NCBI RefSeq assembly: GCF_963678635.1
Contig: NC_087071.1
Span: 36,261,680 to 36,325,679 of the forward strand
DNA from: Symsagittifera roscoffensis
Lineage: Eukaryota > Xenacoelomorpha > Acoela > Convolutidae
Length of the DNA: 64,000 nt
Direction of reading: 5' to 3'
Shown here: positions 36,101 to 41,330 of the stretch, in pieces
Layout of the letters: each line of letters starts with the position of its first letter
Numbering within the stretch: the first letter of the stretch is position 1
The notes under the pieces: model-generated
What the model saw: only the letters and a program-made list of their open reading frames with translations
Database searches by the model: none
What the model was told of the DNA's origin: nothing
Program-made: the position numbers and the translations under genes

Positions 36101-36967
36101 TGATTTTCTTAAGGAAAGGTCTAAATTTGCTCAAGCTCATTTTTACCGAGCTTTGACTTTTGATTTTTCAAGTTCAGTTCATTTCCTTGGTTAAAAGGAA
36201 GGCAAACTCCGGAAGGCGTAATTTTGAAGTTAATTAACTTGATTTTTGTTTTCACAGGAACCAAAATAGACGACAACCAATGTCCCCAAGAAGTGAAAGC
36301 CAAACTAGTGGTTGAAAATAAGAAACACCTCTTCGCCTATCAACGACACACCGCAAATATTTTGTGGGCTAAAACGTCGAATAATTCACCGCCCACTACA
36401 CTTAACAGCACAAATTCCACTTCAGAATCACCGAATCAGACTTCAAAATCAACAACACCTAAGAAAATAACAACAGCATTACCTCACCAACACAAAACAG
36501 CAGCAAAAACCACTCCAGAATCAGCAAAAATATCAACAGGAAAAGCAGCAGCTTCTAGTGAAAAGTACGAAAAGGCAGCAACAAAAAGAGGTTTTTTGAA
36601 ATCATCGCTAAGTACACCGGGAGTTATGTCACTTCAAAGTAGTAATTTCGTGGCGTTGCCGCCGTCGAATCCAAATGTCACACCATCGGGAGGAGGAACT
36701 ACAGGAGCTTCGCTGCGTCTCCCTTTCCCTTCGGTGCGTCGCGCCAGAGGTGGGGGGAGTTTATCCCCGCAACCACGTCAAACTGTGGATAACCAATATG
36801 TATCGAGTTTCAATGAGGATACCCATTTATCAATGTCTTTACCTCACTCGGTAAGACATGGAATTCTTAGTAGCCCGGAACCTCCGAGTTTAAGCAGGAG
36901 TTTCAATTCGGGCAGCGGCTCGAAAAGTAGAAAAGGTGACCATCAAGTGACAACGTCTCGAAGCTGA
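5930..36967 (+). CDS. RIN: RIN/sprint-family Rab5 GEF, 18 coding exons, 1,950 aa
   Basis: Joined coding exons: 5930-6181, 6572-6918, 8729-8784, 9450-9658, 14464-15496, 15891-16009, 16498-16649, 17910-18515, 19388-19515, 20328-21391, 21526-21615, 22055-22170, 31706-31913, 33629-33830, 34336-34491, 34912-35145, 35873-36043, 36258-36967. All introns are GT-AG, and all junctions agree in phase (total 5,853 nt including the stop). Domain order: disordered 1-570; SH2 about 574-672; SH3-type proline motif TPPPVPAK at 756-763; disordered to about 1240; RIN-homology about 1240-1350; VPS9 about 1353-1540; Gly/Ser linker; RA about 1658-1745; Ser/Thr/Pro tail. Family members activate Rab5 on endocytic membranes downstream of Ras and tyrosine kinases. 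The length is close to Drosophila sprint and about twice vertebrate RINs. The first four exons and the exon 8 acceptor are the least certain parts. Confidence 0.88.
6572..6918 (+). CDS. RIN: RIN exon 2 (disordered)
   Basis: Acceptor TTTATTACAG, donor CTAT|GTAAGT. Residues 85-199 plus two bases. Contains a Gly-rich GGGIGG stretch and a CTCGTG Cys pair. Phase 2 matches exon 3. Confidence 0.75.
6925..7150 (+). repeat. Dispersed repeat 'E', head copy in intron 2
   Basis: Contains GAGTAATAAACGTAGTGA, CTTATATACGTCTTG, a poly-T run ending TTTTCAG, then AAAAAGTCTTAAAATTTGTT, landmarks shared by at least ten other places in this window. The rest of intron 2 (7151-8728) shows nothing else I can support. 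Confidence 0.6.
8729..8784 (+). CDS. RIN: RIN exon 3 (56-nt microexon)
   Basis: Acceptor TGTTATTTTAG, donor ATAA|GTGAGT. Encodes (I)PDSVAYSIGSADESVDII. It is too short to stand alone, but its phases (2 in, 1 out) are exactly those required by exons 2 and 4. Confidence 0.65.
8835..9214 (+). mobile_element. hAT-type MITE, 5'-truncated copy in intron 3
   Basis: Aligns along its length with the intact MITE at 23757-24177. Shared blocks: TCAGGGATTCGACCCC, TTTTTGGCCGACC, GGCGCCAATAT, AAAAAGTGCCCAAAA, AATCAATTTAGTCGACC, GAAAATCCGCCCCCCCC. The 3' end CTAGATACGGCCCTG is the diverged terminal repeat. The 5' terminal repeat is missing. Confidence 0.8.
9450..9658 (+). CDS. RIN: RIN exon 4 (disordered)
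   Basis: Acceptor TTTCTTCAAG, donor GCTAAT|GTAAGT. Residues 219-288, ending in phase 0. Ser-, Tyr- and Asp-rich (DYYSSDPE), with possible phosphotyrosine sites. Confidence 0.75.
10123..10590 (+). repeat. Dispersed repeat 'E', long copy in intron 4
   Basis: One of the fullest heads of the family, about 450 bp: GTCGTGGTGATTTTTTTCTC, GTTTTAAAATTTGTTCACG, CTCTACTATTGAACAGCAAA, ACGTCACGAAAAACGTGATC, GATTTCCCAGCGAAAAAAAG, CAACTGTCTGTTGGCTATG in this order, the same order as at 39.08-39.52 kb. Confidence 0.7.
13822..13935. repeat. Imperfect AATCTGA…TCAGACA tandem repeat
   Basis: Three degenerate units each starting AATCTGA and an A run; two of them end TCAGACA…AAAAA. The mirrored TCTGA/TCAGA ends let each unit fold back weakly. 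Confidence 0.6.
14464..15496 (+). CDS. RIN: RIN exon 5 (disordered region and first half of SH2)
   Basis: Acceptor CCTATTTCAG, donor GAAG|GTTTGT. Residues 289-632. After a Pro/Ser-rich stretch the SH2 domain begins at WYLPNLTRQDATDYL (Trp574). The phosphotyrosine-binding strand reads GNFIVRHSSQPG with the betaB5 arginine at about residue 599. This is the essential FLVR arginine, so phosphotyrosine binding should be intact. Confidence 0.9.
15808..15835. repeat. GC-rich perfect hairpin in intron 5
   Basis: ACGCCCGGGT (15808-15817) and ACCCGGGCGT (15826-15835) are perfect inverted complements around an 8-nt loop. They stand out in AT-rich DNA, 55 bp before SH2 exon 6. Confidence 0.85.
15891..16009 (+). 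CDS. RIN: RIN exon 6 (second half of SH2)
   Basis: Acceptor TGGTTTGCAG, donor GAAAAG|GTAACT. Encodes LQINEAQNSFVDIVSLLQHY and LPCQLRLPRSIEK. 'SFxDIVxLLxHY' followed by 'LPCxLxxP' is the canonical C-terminal half of an SH2 domain in this family. Confidence 0.9.
16060..16130 (+). repeat. E-repeat body fragment in intron 6
   Basis: CGTTATCC…ATACTTTTTTCC…AACAACTTGTCTAACAGAAT matches 39.57-39.62 kb. Confidence 0.5.
16316..16400 (+). repeat. Short dispersed repeat shared with 30.93-31.0 kb
   Basis: TATCCACGATGGGAAAGACC…CGAGCTCTGTTCAGCT matches TATCCACAAAGGAAAGGACC…CGAGCTGTTCAGCT near 30935, with similar sequence after it. Confidence 0.5.
16498..16649 (+). CDS. RIN: RIN exon 7 (linker after SH2)
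   Basis: Acceptor GATTTTGCAG, donor ATCAG|GTGAAC. Residues 673-722, including ELNQYWIMGEKFWIR and an acidic Ser-rich part. Phases 0 in, 2 out. Confidence 0.8.
16650..17909. other. RIN intron 7
   Basis: A 1.26-kb intron with no repeat or gene that I recognise. An in-frame ATG at 17893 just before the exon 8 boundary raises the possibility of an internal promoter here. Confidence 0.4.
17910..18515 (+). CDS. RIN: RIN exon 8 (proline motif, disordered)
   Basis: Begins SFEKLKNSMQMF and carries TPPPVPAK (residues 756-763), an SH3-ligand type motif in the same place as the proline-rich segment of RIN proteins. Gln/Ser-rich end; donor TTCGAG|GTAAAT. The acceptor (…AAAATTAAG at 17909) is the only one that keeps phase but has a poor pyrimidine tract. 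An in-frame ATG at 17893, just upstream, could start a shorter isoform. Confidence 0.7.
18670..18990 (+). repeat. Dispersed repeat 'E' in intron 8
   Basis: TTAAGAGTAATGCATGTAGT, TATATAGGTCTTGGTGATTT, TTTTTCAGGAAAAAGTCTTA, then CATTGTTAAAGGGGAGGC and CTACTGTCAGTTGGCTATG. Confidence 0.65.
19388..19515 (+). CDS. RIN: RIN exon 9 (disordered)
   Basis: Acceptor TGTATTTAAG, donor GGCTCAG|GTAAGC. Residues 925-967, Ser/Gly/Thr-rich. Phases 2 in, 1 out. Confidence 0.78.
19636..19775 (+). repeat. Dispersed repeat 'E' fragment in intron 9
   Basis: TTAAGAGTCGATGAATGTAG, CGCGATGATTTTTTTTTCAG, GAGAAGTCTTCAAAA, then a jump to CTACTGTCTGTTCGGCTATG. Confidence 0.55.
20038..20145. repeat. 108-bp stem-loop with 20-bp arms in intron 9
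   Basis: GGTACAAGTATGATTGTTGG (20038-20057) pairs with CCAACTATCATACTTGTACC (20126-20145) with a single mismatch and a 68-nt spacer. It could be a small MITE end pair or a structured intronic RNA. Confidence 0.8.
20328..21391 (+). CDS. RIN: RIN exon 10 (disordered, then RIN-homology start)
   Basis: Acceptor TCTGCTTCAG, donor TCACAA|GTAGGT. Residues 968-1322. A long Ser/Asn/Gln-rich stretch is followed by a structured end: PRFWVNLRRKGKNSSNKIRS then IIELAQDQNTNFYRLVQNIL. This resembles the helical RIN-homology segment that precedes VPS9. Confidence 0.85.
21526..21615 (+). CDS. RIN: RIN exon 11 (RIN-homology)
   Basis: Thirty codons, phase 0 both sides: VRQEMNSLKIYLTSPNEK followed by ILSDLIDRERFK. 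Helical, adjoining the VPS9 core. Confidence 0.85.
21633..21700 (+). repeat. Two tandem 34-bp units in intron 11
   Basis: TTTGATAAAGTAGTTTCTC… and TTTGATAAAGTTGTTTCTT… in tandem. The second ends TTTTTCAG, a decoy acceptor about 350 bp before the real one at 22054. Confidence 0.65.
22055..22170 (+). CDS. RIN: RIN exon 12 (VPS9 domain start)
   Basis: Acceptor TTGCTTTTGCAG, donor AAGAG|GTATGT. Encodes MRENDFLNMDSITEDALHK then IILKPLIQHLMTVLINHHK. The 'xLxKxxLKPLxxHL' helix opens the VPS9 domain in this family. It is followed by the largest intron (9,535 bp). Confidence 0.88.
22226..23139 (-). CDS. Putative nested antisense gene for a basic nuclear protein
   Basis: Not recognised. On the minus strand an ATG at 23139 opens MNKKRRLIPIKEHIAEMQLK. 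That frame stops after 41 codons, but the +1 frame over the same DNA is open for over 500 nt (SLSDQASVKTRNMQ…, SDVSNNNNNEVH, DLKTLTQQLMSDEKPEYLNE) down to about 22584. After a candidate intron (22583-22490, GT…AG) it resumes at DLLFNLGGDRSLGLL and runs to a stop at 22226. The last part holds KRTTKRRKSS and NKRRKVDNEKR, a strong nuclear-localisation pattern. It lies wholly in RIN intron 12, opposite to RIN. The one-base shift near 23050 is either a mutation, an assembly error or an unseen splice; the splice sites are only candidates. Confidence 0.5.
23757..24177 (+). mobile_element. hAT-type MITE, intact, with 8-bp target duplication
   Basis: 421-bp non-coding element. Terminal inverted repeats: CAGGGGCGGATTTAGG and, reversed at the right end, CAGGGGCGGATCTAGG (one mismatch in 16). 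The host octamer GATGTAAT stands directly on both sides (23749-23756 and 24178-24185). CAGGGGCGGAT ends plus an 8-bp duplication are the hallmark of hAT-superfamily elements. Interior: GC-rich homopolymers and a GGCGCCTTTGGCGCC palindrome near 23893. Any ORF inside is incidental. Confidence 0.93.
25290..26015. other. Compositionally distinct block in intron 12
   Basis: Noticeably less AT-rich than its surroundings and free of long homopolymers. Includes an inverted TGGTATGA…TCATACCA (about 25352-25391) and an 88-codon open frame (25748-26014) without recognisable domains. It may be an old insertion, for example LTR-element debris, but I find no diagnostic motif. Confidence 0.35.
26300..26690 (+). 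repeat. Dispersed repeat 'E', head and body, in intron 12
   Basis: Head: TATAGGTCATGGTGATTTTT, TTTTCAGAAAAGTCTTAAAA, CGCGGTTTGACTTTTGATTT. Body: TTCATAATAAATTCAAATTT, GATAACGAATATGCC, GACGGCAAAGATCCT. The body segment matches 39.64-39.71 kb. Confidence 0.6.
26952..27029 (+). repeat. Two tandem 39-bp units
   Basis: TTTAAATTAACCAATATGGT… starts at 26952 and again at 26991, one substitution apart (CCCGG/CCTGG), so the duplication is recent. Confidence 0.85.
27518..28490 (+). repeat. Dispersed repeat 'E', composite copy in intron 12
   Basis: Body start AGCAAGCGTTATCAAGCTG and TTTGGTATCTTG (27520-27600), tail TCGCAAGTGTTGGGAAGCTT (about 28055), then head parts CATCGTTAAAAGGAAGG, GATTTTCAACAGGAATAAG and TTGCGTTCATTGACTCTTTT up to 28490. 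It looks like two merged insertions. Confidence 0.5.
28491..31705. other. Rest of RIN intron 12
   Basis: 3.2 kb of AT-rich sequence. A short repeat at about 30930-31000 is shared with 16316. A small direct repeat GATATAATTTCTTTT lies near 31175-31205. No gene or RNA that I can support. Confidence 0.45.
31706..31913 (+). CDS. RIN: RIN exon 13 (VPS9 domain middle)
   Basis: Acceptor TTTTTTTCAG, donor ATCTCG|GTTAGT. Contains KSKPYGELGIPDRLQPPQ, then HFFRRMTETFSPTHKLENLL and ASKAIYIS: the 'ELG', 'MxxxYSPxxKLxxLL' and 'KxIY' blocks typical of RIN VPS9 domains. Confidence 0.92.
31914..33628. other. RIN intron 13
   Basis: Nothing supported except two short E-type head pieces near 33418 and 33586, each with GAAC/AAACGAAGTGAAGACA. 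The first, AAGTGTC…GACACTT, can form a 7-bp stem. Confidence 0.45.
33629..33830 (+). CDS. RIN: RIN exon 14 (VPS9 catalytic core)
   Basis: Acceptor TTTTGTTTAG, donor GTTGCGG|GTAAGT. Contains SMGAEEFLPMLIYCLVQ and IEAEYIWKLL then GEAGYYLTALSVA. These are the nucleotide-exchange signature and the conserved GYY. The usual aspartate pair of the GADD block is Glu-Glu here. Confidence 0.93.
33840..34025 (+). repeat. Dispersed repeat 'E' head in intron 14
   Basis: GAAGTGTCAATGAATGCAAT…GACACTTATAAAAGTCGTGA, TTTTTTTTTCAGGAATACTC, GTTCACCCTCAAATTCGATT, GGCGGTTTGACTTGTGATTT and TCCTTTGTTAAAAAGAAG, in family order. Confidence 0.65.
34336..34491 (+). CDS. RIN: RIN exon 15 (VPS9 end, linker)
   Basis: Acceptor ACTTTTCAG, donor CCGGAG|GTATAT. 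AHILKNVPE completes the last VPS9 helix. The rest is a charged, Gly/Ser/Asp-rich linker. Confidence 0.88.
34912..35145 (+). CDS. RIN: RIN exon 16 (Gly/Ser linker)
   Basis: Acceptor TCTTTATTAG, donor GAAG|GTATTT. Low-complexity Gly/Ser sequence (GGRGSTSGGVGGIG) between VPS9 and RA, ending LPNIADLE. Phase 1 both sides, so it could be skipped without changing frame. Confidence 0.83.
35235..35315 (+). repeat. tRNA-like sequence with A tail in intron 16
   Basis: CTTATGATTAGTTGGTCGAG then AGTTCGAATCCCGAG (B-box-like) and TAAACT followed by 12 A. Possibly a different, very short SINE. No convincing cloverleaf. Confidence 0.35.
35873..36043 (+). CDS. RIN: RIN exon 17 (RA domain, first part)
   Basis: Acceptor TGTGTTTTCAG, donor GAGA|GTAAGT. 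Encodes GFLKVVFPDEKTETIISKLL then SMSAFDVCAMVAHKLKI and GLYVVIEGE, the ubiquitin-fold strands of a Ras-association domain. Confidence 0.92.
36050..36215 (+). repeat. Dispersed repeat 'E' head in intron 17
   Basis: TTTTTTAAGAGTCCATCAAC, GATTTTCTTAAGGAAAGGTC, TTGACTTTTGATTTTTCAAG, CCTTGGTTAAAAGGAAGGCA. It fills most of the 214-bp intron. Confidence 0.65.
36258..36967 (+). CDS. RIN: RIN exon 18 (RA end, tail, stop)
   Basis: Acceptor GTTTTCACAG. DNQCPQEVKAKLVVENKKH, then LFAYQRHTANILW, closes the RA domain. A tail of about 190 aa rich in Ser, Thr, Pro and Lys ends at TGA 36965-36967. Confidence 0.9.
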
Positions 36968-37260
36968 CCCCAAAATTAAAAGAAAAATTTTTGCTTCTGT
37001 GAAATTTCGGAAGGCTAGAAAACTCGAAAGGTCTGTCTTAAACTGGGTTATATGGGAGTTAGATTAAAGTGGAACTAAAATATGCTATGCTAAAAGTATA
37101 AAATAAAATTATTTTTGTTAAAAGAGTAATTTGGGAAGATCAAGAGGTCAAGTGTTAGTGTGATTTGTATAATATGTCGCCTGGAGAAAGTTTAAGAAAT
37201 TAGTTTTTATGATTCTAAAATTTGGTGAATTATTTTTCACTGGAATCAAATAAAAAAAAC
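36968..37260 (+). promoter_or_regulatory. RIN 3' UTR with two poly(A) signals
   Basis: AATAAA occurs at 37102-37107 and again at 37249-37254, the latter followed by an A run. Either could end the RIN transcript. Confidence 0.55.
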
Positions 37261-38995
37261 ATGTATCACATAAGAAGTAGAAAAACTCTATTAAAAATTT
37301 TCCTACATGGTGAATAGATAAAACAGACTTATCTTCAGACTTATTTATTGTGCTATTTTCTTGAAGTTTGGTTTACTGTTTCTCAATTGTGCTAGTTTTG
37401 AGTCCTTCAACTTTATACGTGGTGGGTGCAGATAACTTGTGCAATTTTCATACATTTTTTCAGTTATACGAAGTCGTATATTTCTACCCTCTCTCCTCAC
37501 AAGAAAAGGCATTCTCAAGTTCACTTGAAGTGAAACTCCCCTCCTATTTTAAGTGTGTCCCAAGTTAATTTAGGACACCAGAACCTCGAAACCCCAAAAA
37601 ATAATTGGATCTATTTCAAATAGTCTCGCAGTCTTTTCATAAATCGCCGTCTTTCGAAACATCGAAGTTTATCGCCGTAATCAACTCTTAGCTTCAATAC
37701 AAAGTTTTTCCCGCAACAATTGTTATTCAACCTAATTCTGACACGTTGCGGGTTTTAAATTCTACGCCACATATGAAAATAGGAGTTTAGACTTCTCGAA
37801 ATTTATTCATAAGCTGAGTTGAAATGACGGTTTGATTATTTTGAGTAGATTCAATTTAACGAGTATAATAGTGTTTATTCACGAGTAATGGCGTAGGAAA
37901 TCTGTGAGTCGAATTCGATTTTTTTTATTGATGATGATTTAATACTATATATGGCAAAAATGTGAAAGAAACATGGTCAAATTGTTTTAAAAATTTAGAG
38001 TTGAAAAAAGCCCTAAATTAACAGAAAATTATACGTTCTGATTTGGAGTTTTCATCATCTTGAATTTATCTGATCATCAATTTTTTACTCTATAATAAGT
38101 GAACAAAAATGTTATCAAGATTTACTTCACGGCGGAAGGCTTAGTAGTTTATCTTTGATGCATTAGAAAAGCATCATCAATATAATTGGTTGAATTCTAC
38201 AATTTATTTGATTAGATAACGTTAAAAAGTCATTAGCTTTGTGAGTGTGATGATATAAAATTTGAGTGATGTGATGTTTTTGCACTTGAAAAGAAAGCGT
38301 TATGTCTTAATATTGATTGTAATTTGGTTTAGTAGTTAAATGAACTATTTAAATGAGTTTTCACTAAAAAGTTAAACTGAAATTTGTATTTCTTTAAAAT
38401 TTGGTGCTCTATTTTAAACTCGTCTTAACCCAAATCTTTCCTGGACAAAATTAATCTTCGGCTTAATAATAAATCGAGTTGATTTGTCAGCCGATGAAAT
38501 ACTCGAGAATATTGTAGAAAAATGCGTGAAAACGTCAAACTTGTGTTAATGAGAAGTGAATCACGAACATAGCCATTATGAAGAAGTATAAATTTAGTAA
38601 TGTTCGATTAATATTAATAAATGATAAATTTGAATGGACTGCTATAGATTGATGTGATTTATATTTTGTCAATGCTCAAAATAGTTTTTGATATGCATAA
38701 ACATTATTCACAATTGTTGCTACGCTGAGCGCATTTTAAATTCAAAACCTATTTTTCTACCGCAAACCCTGTTTTATACTCATCGTCTAGTTAGCTAGTT
38801 GAGATTTTCTCAGTTTTTCAACTGAGAAACAAACGTAAACAAACAAGCAAACGCTTTTCACATATTATACGTTAAATGTTTCAAACAAAATGGCAAAAGT
38901 TTGTGCTCAATCTCACTGGAGAGCGATTAAGTTGCAGGTGTTTTATCCACTTTTTATGGAAATCTGTGTTTTTAATGAGTCGTGTAAATTTTATA
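37261..38995. other. Intergenic, nothing recognised
   Basis: About 1.7 kb downstream of RIN. AT-rich with a small TTTCTCAG/CTGAGAAA hairpin near 38810-38828. No gene seen. Confidence 0.5.
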
Positions 38996-39074
38996 TGGCA
39001 GCTAGACACTTTGATCAACCAAGAAAACAAAGGCTCCGTAATCCAGAGGTCATCGGTTCTGATCCCGTAGTTGG
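38996..39074 (+). repeat. tRNA-like fragment next to E repeat
   Basis: AAAGGCTCCGTAATCCAGAG then GTCATCGGTTCTGATCCCG resembles an anticodon arm, variable loop and T arm of a tRNA. The D arm is not convincing. It abuts an E head, so it may be part of a SINE-like insertion. Confidence 0.3.
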
Positions 39075-40075
39075 ACATTTTTAGAGGCGATGAACGTAGG
39101 TGAGTTTTTTTATATAGATCGTGATGGTTTTCCTTTTTTTCCTGGAAAAGGTCTGTCGCAAGTTAACGTTTTCACGATTTGAAGTTTGATTTTTTTCAAT
39201 TCAATTTACTCAGGCCAATTCCACTATCGAACAGCTAACGTCTCGAAAAACGTCATTGACTTCTAATTTCGAAAATGATATTTAAATATTAGATTTCCCA
39301 GCTCAAAACAAATGAACTATTTATCCAGTTATCTCAAATTGGGTTGATTTTATCAAAAAGCGTCAATCGTAAATTGTTTAGAAACTCAAAGAGTTCAAAG
39401 ACCATCTATTTCTTCAAAAATCGAAAGTTGAGTTTTTTAACAAAAAACAAGTCGGTCTTTCTGTTTGCTCGCCTTCATTGACTTCTTTTCCAACTGTCTG
39501 TTGGCTATGTTTTCATTTTAATTTTTTACTTGCTTTTTTAAATGGTATTATTACGCTTGAGATTAGCAAGCGTTATCAAATTATATACTTTTTTCGGGTT
39601 AACAACTTGTTTAACAGAATCACTTGGTATCTTGGTTCATAATGAATTCAAATTTCCAAGTGTCTCCGGTACAGAAAATAACGAACACGCTTGAGACGGC
39701 AAAGGTCCTGCCTTTTCAAACGGGGAGTATTCCGTTTCACAAAAAGATGGATTATTATTTTTCTGCGGATATTTTGCCGGATCGCACGAACCTTAAAAAT
39801 CTTAGAATAGAATTTGAAGTTCCAAGATTTCGCACGAGAATTGTTTTTGAATTTTCATTAAACGCCGTCGAATGTATTTCTGGACGTGTTTGCCGCAAAT
39901 AGAACATCATTCTAGACAACTTTATAAAAGTTTTTCAGTTGTGGGTTCTTCCAAAATTTTACCGCTTTCTTTGGACAAAGTGGCTCTTTTCCTTTCCTGG
40001 CTGCTAGCTTGCAATGCTATTTTGTGGGAATCGCAAGTGATGCGAAGCTCCACTTTGTTTCCGTGCAATAATATT
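39075..40075 (+). repeat. Dispersed repeat 'E', most complete copy (about 1 kb)
   Basis: Head (39075-39520), body (GATTAGCAAGCGTTATCAAA at 39561; CGGTACAGAAAATAACGAAC; GAGACGGCAAAGGTCCTG) and tail (TCGCAAGTGATGCGAAGCTC near 40033). A 92-codon open frame (39624-39902, including MNSNFQVSPVQKITN and MDYYFSADILPDRTNLK) sits in the body. I cannot place it, and the frame is not kept in the copy at 26.5 kb. No terminal repeats or target duplications found by eye. Confidence 0.55.
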
Positions 40076-40659
40076 TGTGTTCATTTGAAGAGTTACAATA
40101 ATATGCAATAACTAAGCATTACAATTTCTTCACTTTTTGTTTTTCATTTTTTTGGTGTCCACATTTTTTCTTCCAAATTAAATCAGCATAATAAAAATGT
40201 TGTATTAGATGTGAAATTTCTCTGTTTTTCAGTGTTTTTTTTTCCTTTTTCTGTTCTCAAACTTATATTTTTTTCAACTTAAAATAGCATATCAAAAGAA
40301 ATCAATAAGCAGTACAACAAGTAATTCATTTTTAGCCAGAGGCCTTCTTCTGGGGCTCTATTAATATCGGCACTACAACAAAAGTATTGTTCTACGGCGA
40401 CCATTGCCCTTAGTATACTTAAATGAATAGCTTAAGGAAACGTAATTGTCATTATCGCTTAATTTTTTGCTGAAAAGCCAAGCTCGAGTGACGCTCTACA
40501 CTTCTTCATGCAAAATTAGATCTGGTTTTGAAAATGACGACGAGAACAAACTTATGCTTTTTTGGTTCGTTCAACTTATGCTATCGGTGGCGTATGTTCA
40601 CTAGATGAGTTTTTATTGTTTTTTGGCTTGAATTGCCCTCTGTTTTTTCATTTTTCATT

Positions 40660-41330
40660 CGTATGAATGTAGTTTAGACGCTTATATAGGTCGCGATGAT
40701 TGTTTCATTTTTTTTTCAGTTGCATTTGGCCTCAAAATGTTTTTTTTCTTCAAAACTTGATGAGTTTTTTTTCTTCAGTTGATTTAGTCAACCATCCCGG
40801 AGACCTAACCCGGAGTTAAGAGTAATGAACGTAGTGAGTCCTGATGATTTTTTTTTTCAGTAAAAGTTTTAAAATTTGATTCAATTTGTTGCGGTTTGGT
40901 TTTCGATTTCTTTTTCAGTTCATTTCCTTTGCTAAAGGCATCATTTAAAGGCATCTTTTTTCTGTTTAATTGCGTTCATTGACTCTTTTCCAACTGTCTG
41001 TTCGCTATGATTTCGTAATTTTAGCCTAAATGATTTTGGCTGATCTTCTGTTTTTTTTTTTGTAATTTGGGCCTAACTGATTTTGGCTTATCTTTGTATC
41101 CGTTTAAGAACTAAAAACTTGATACTAAAAACTTGTTTAATGCTTGTTGTGTTTCTCGTCTGCTTATATGAAATTGATTTTTTCATTTTTCCAAAACAAA
41201 AGTTATTGGTTTTTTCAAGTATTGTTTCGACTTATATCCAGTTTTTTTTTCAATTTTCTTTTATTTCACTTATTTTGTTTCTTAAGTGATGCGAAGCTCC
41301 CCTTCGCCTCTGTGTCCCTTTTCATTTTTT
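40660..41330 (+). repeat. Dispersed repeat 'E', two heads and a tail
   Basis: Head 1 at 40664 (GAATGTAGTTTAGACGCTTA), head 2 at 40817 (AAGAGTAATGAACGTAGTGA) preceded by CATCCCGGAGACCTAACCCG, and the tail TGATGCGAAGCTCCCCTTCG at 41287. Between them a 50-bp local duplication (GTAATTTTAGCCTAAATGAT / GTAATTTGGGCCTAACTGAT). Confidence 0.55.

Noticed and set aside
39624-39902. 92-codon frame in an E repeat as a host gene
   Set aside because: It lies inside a repeat whose other copy (26.5 kb) does not keep the frame.
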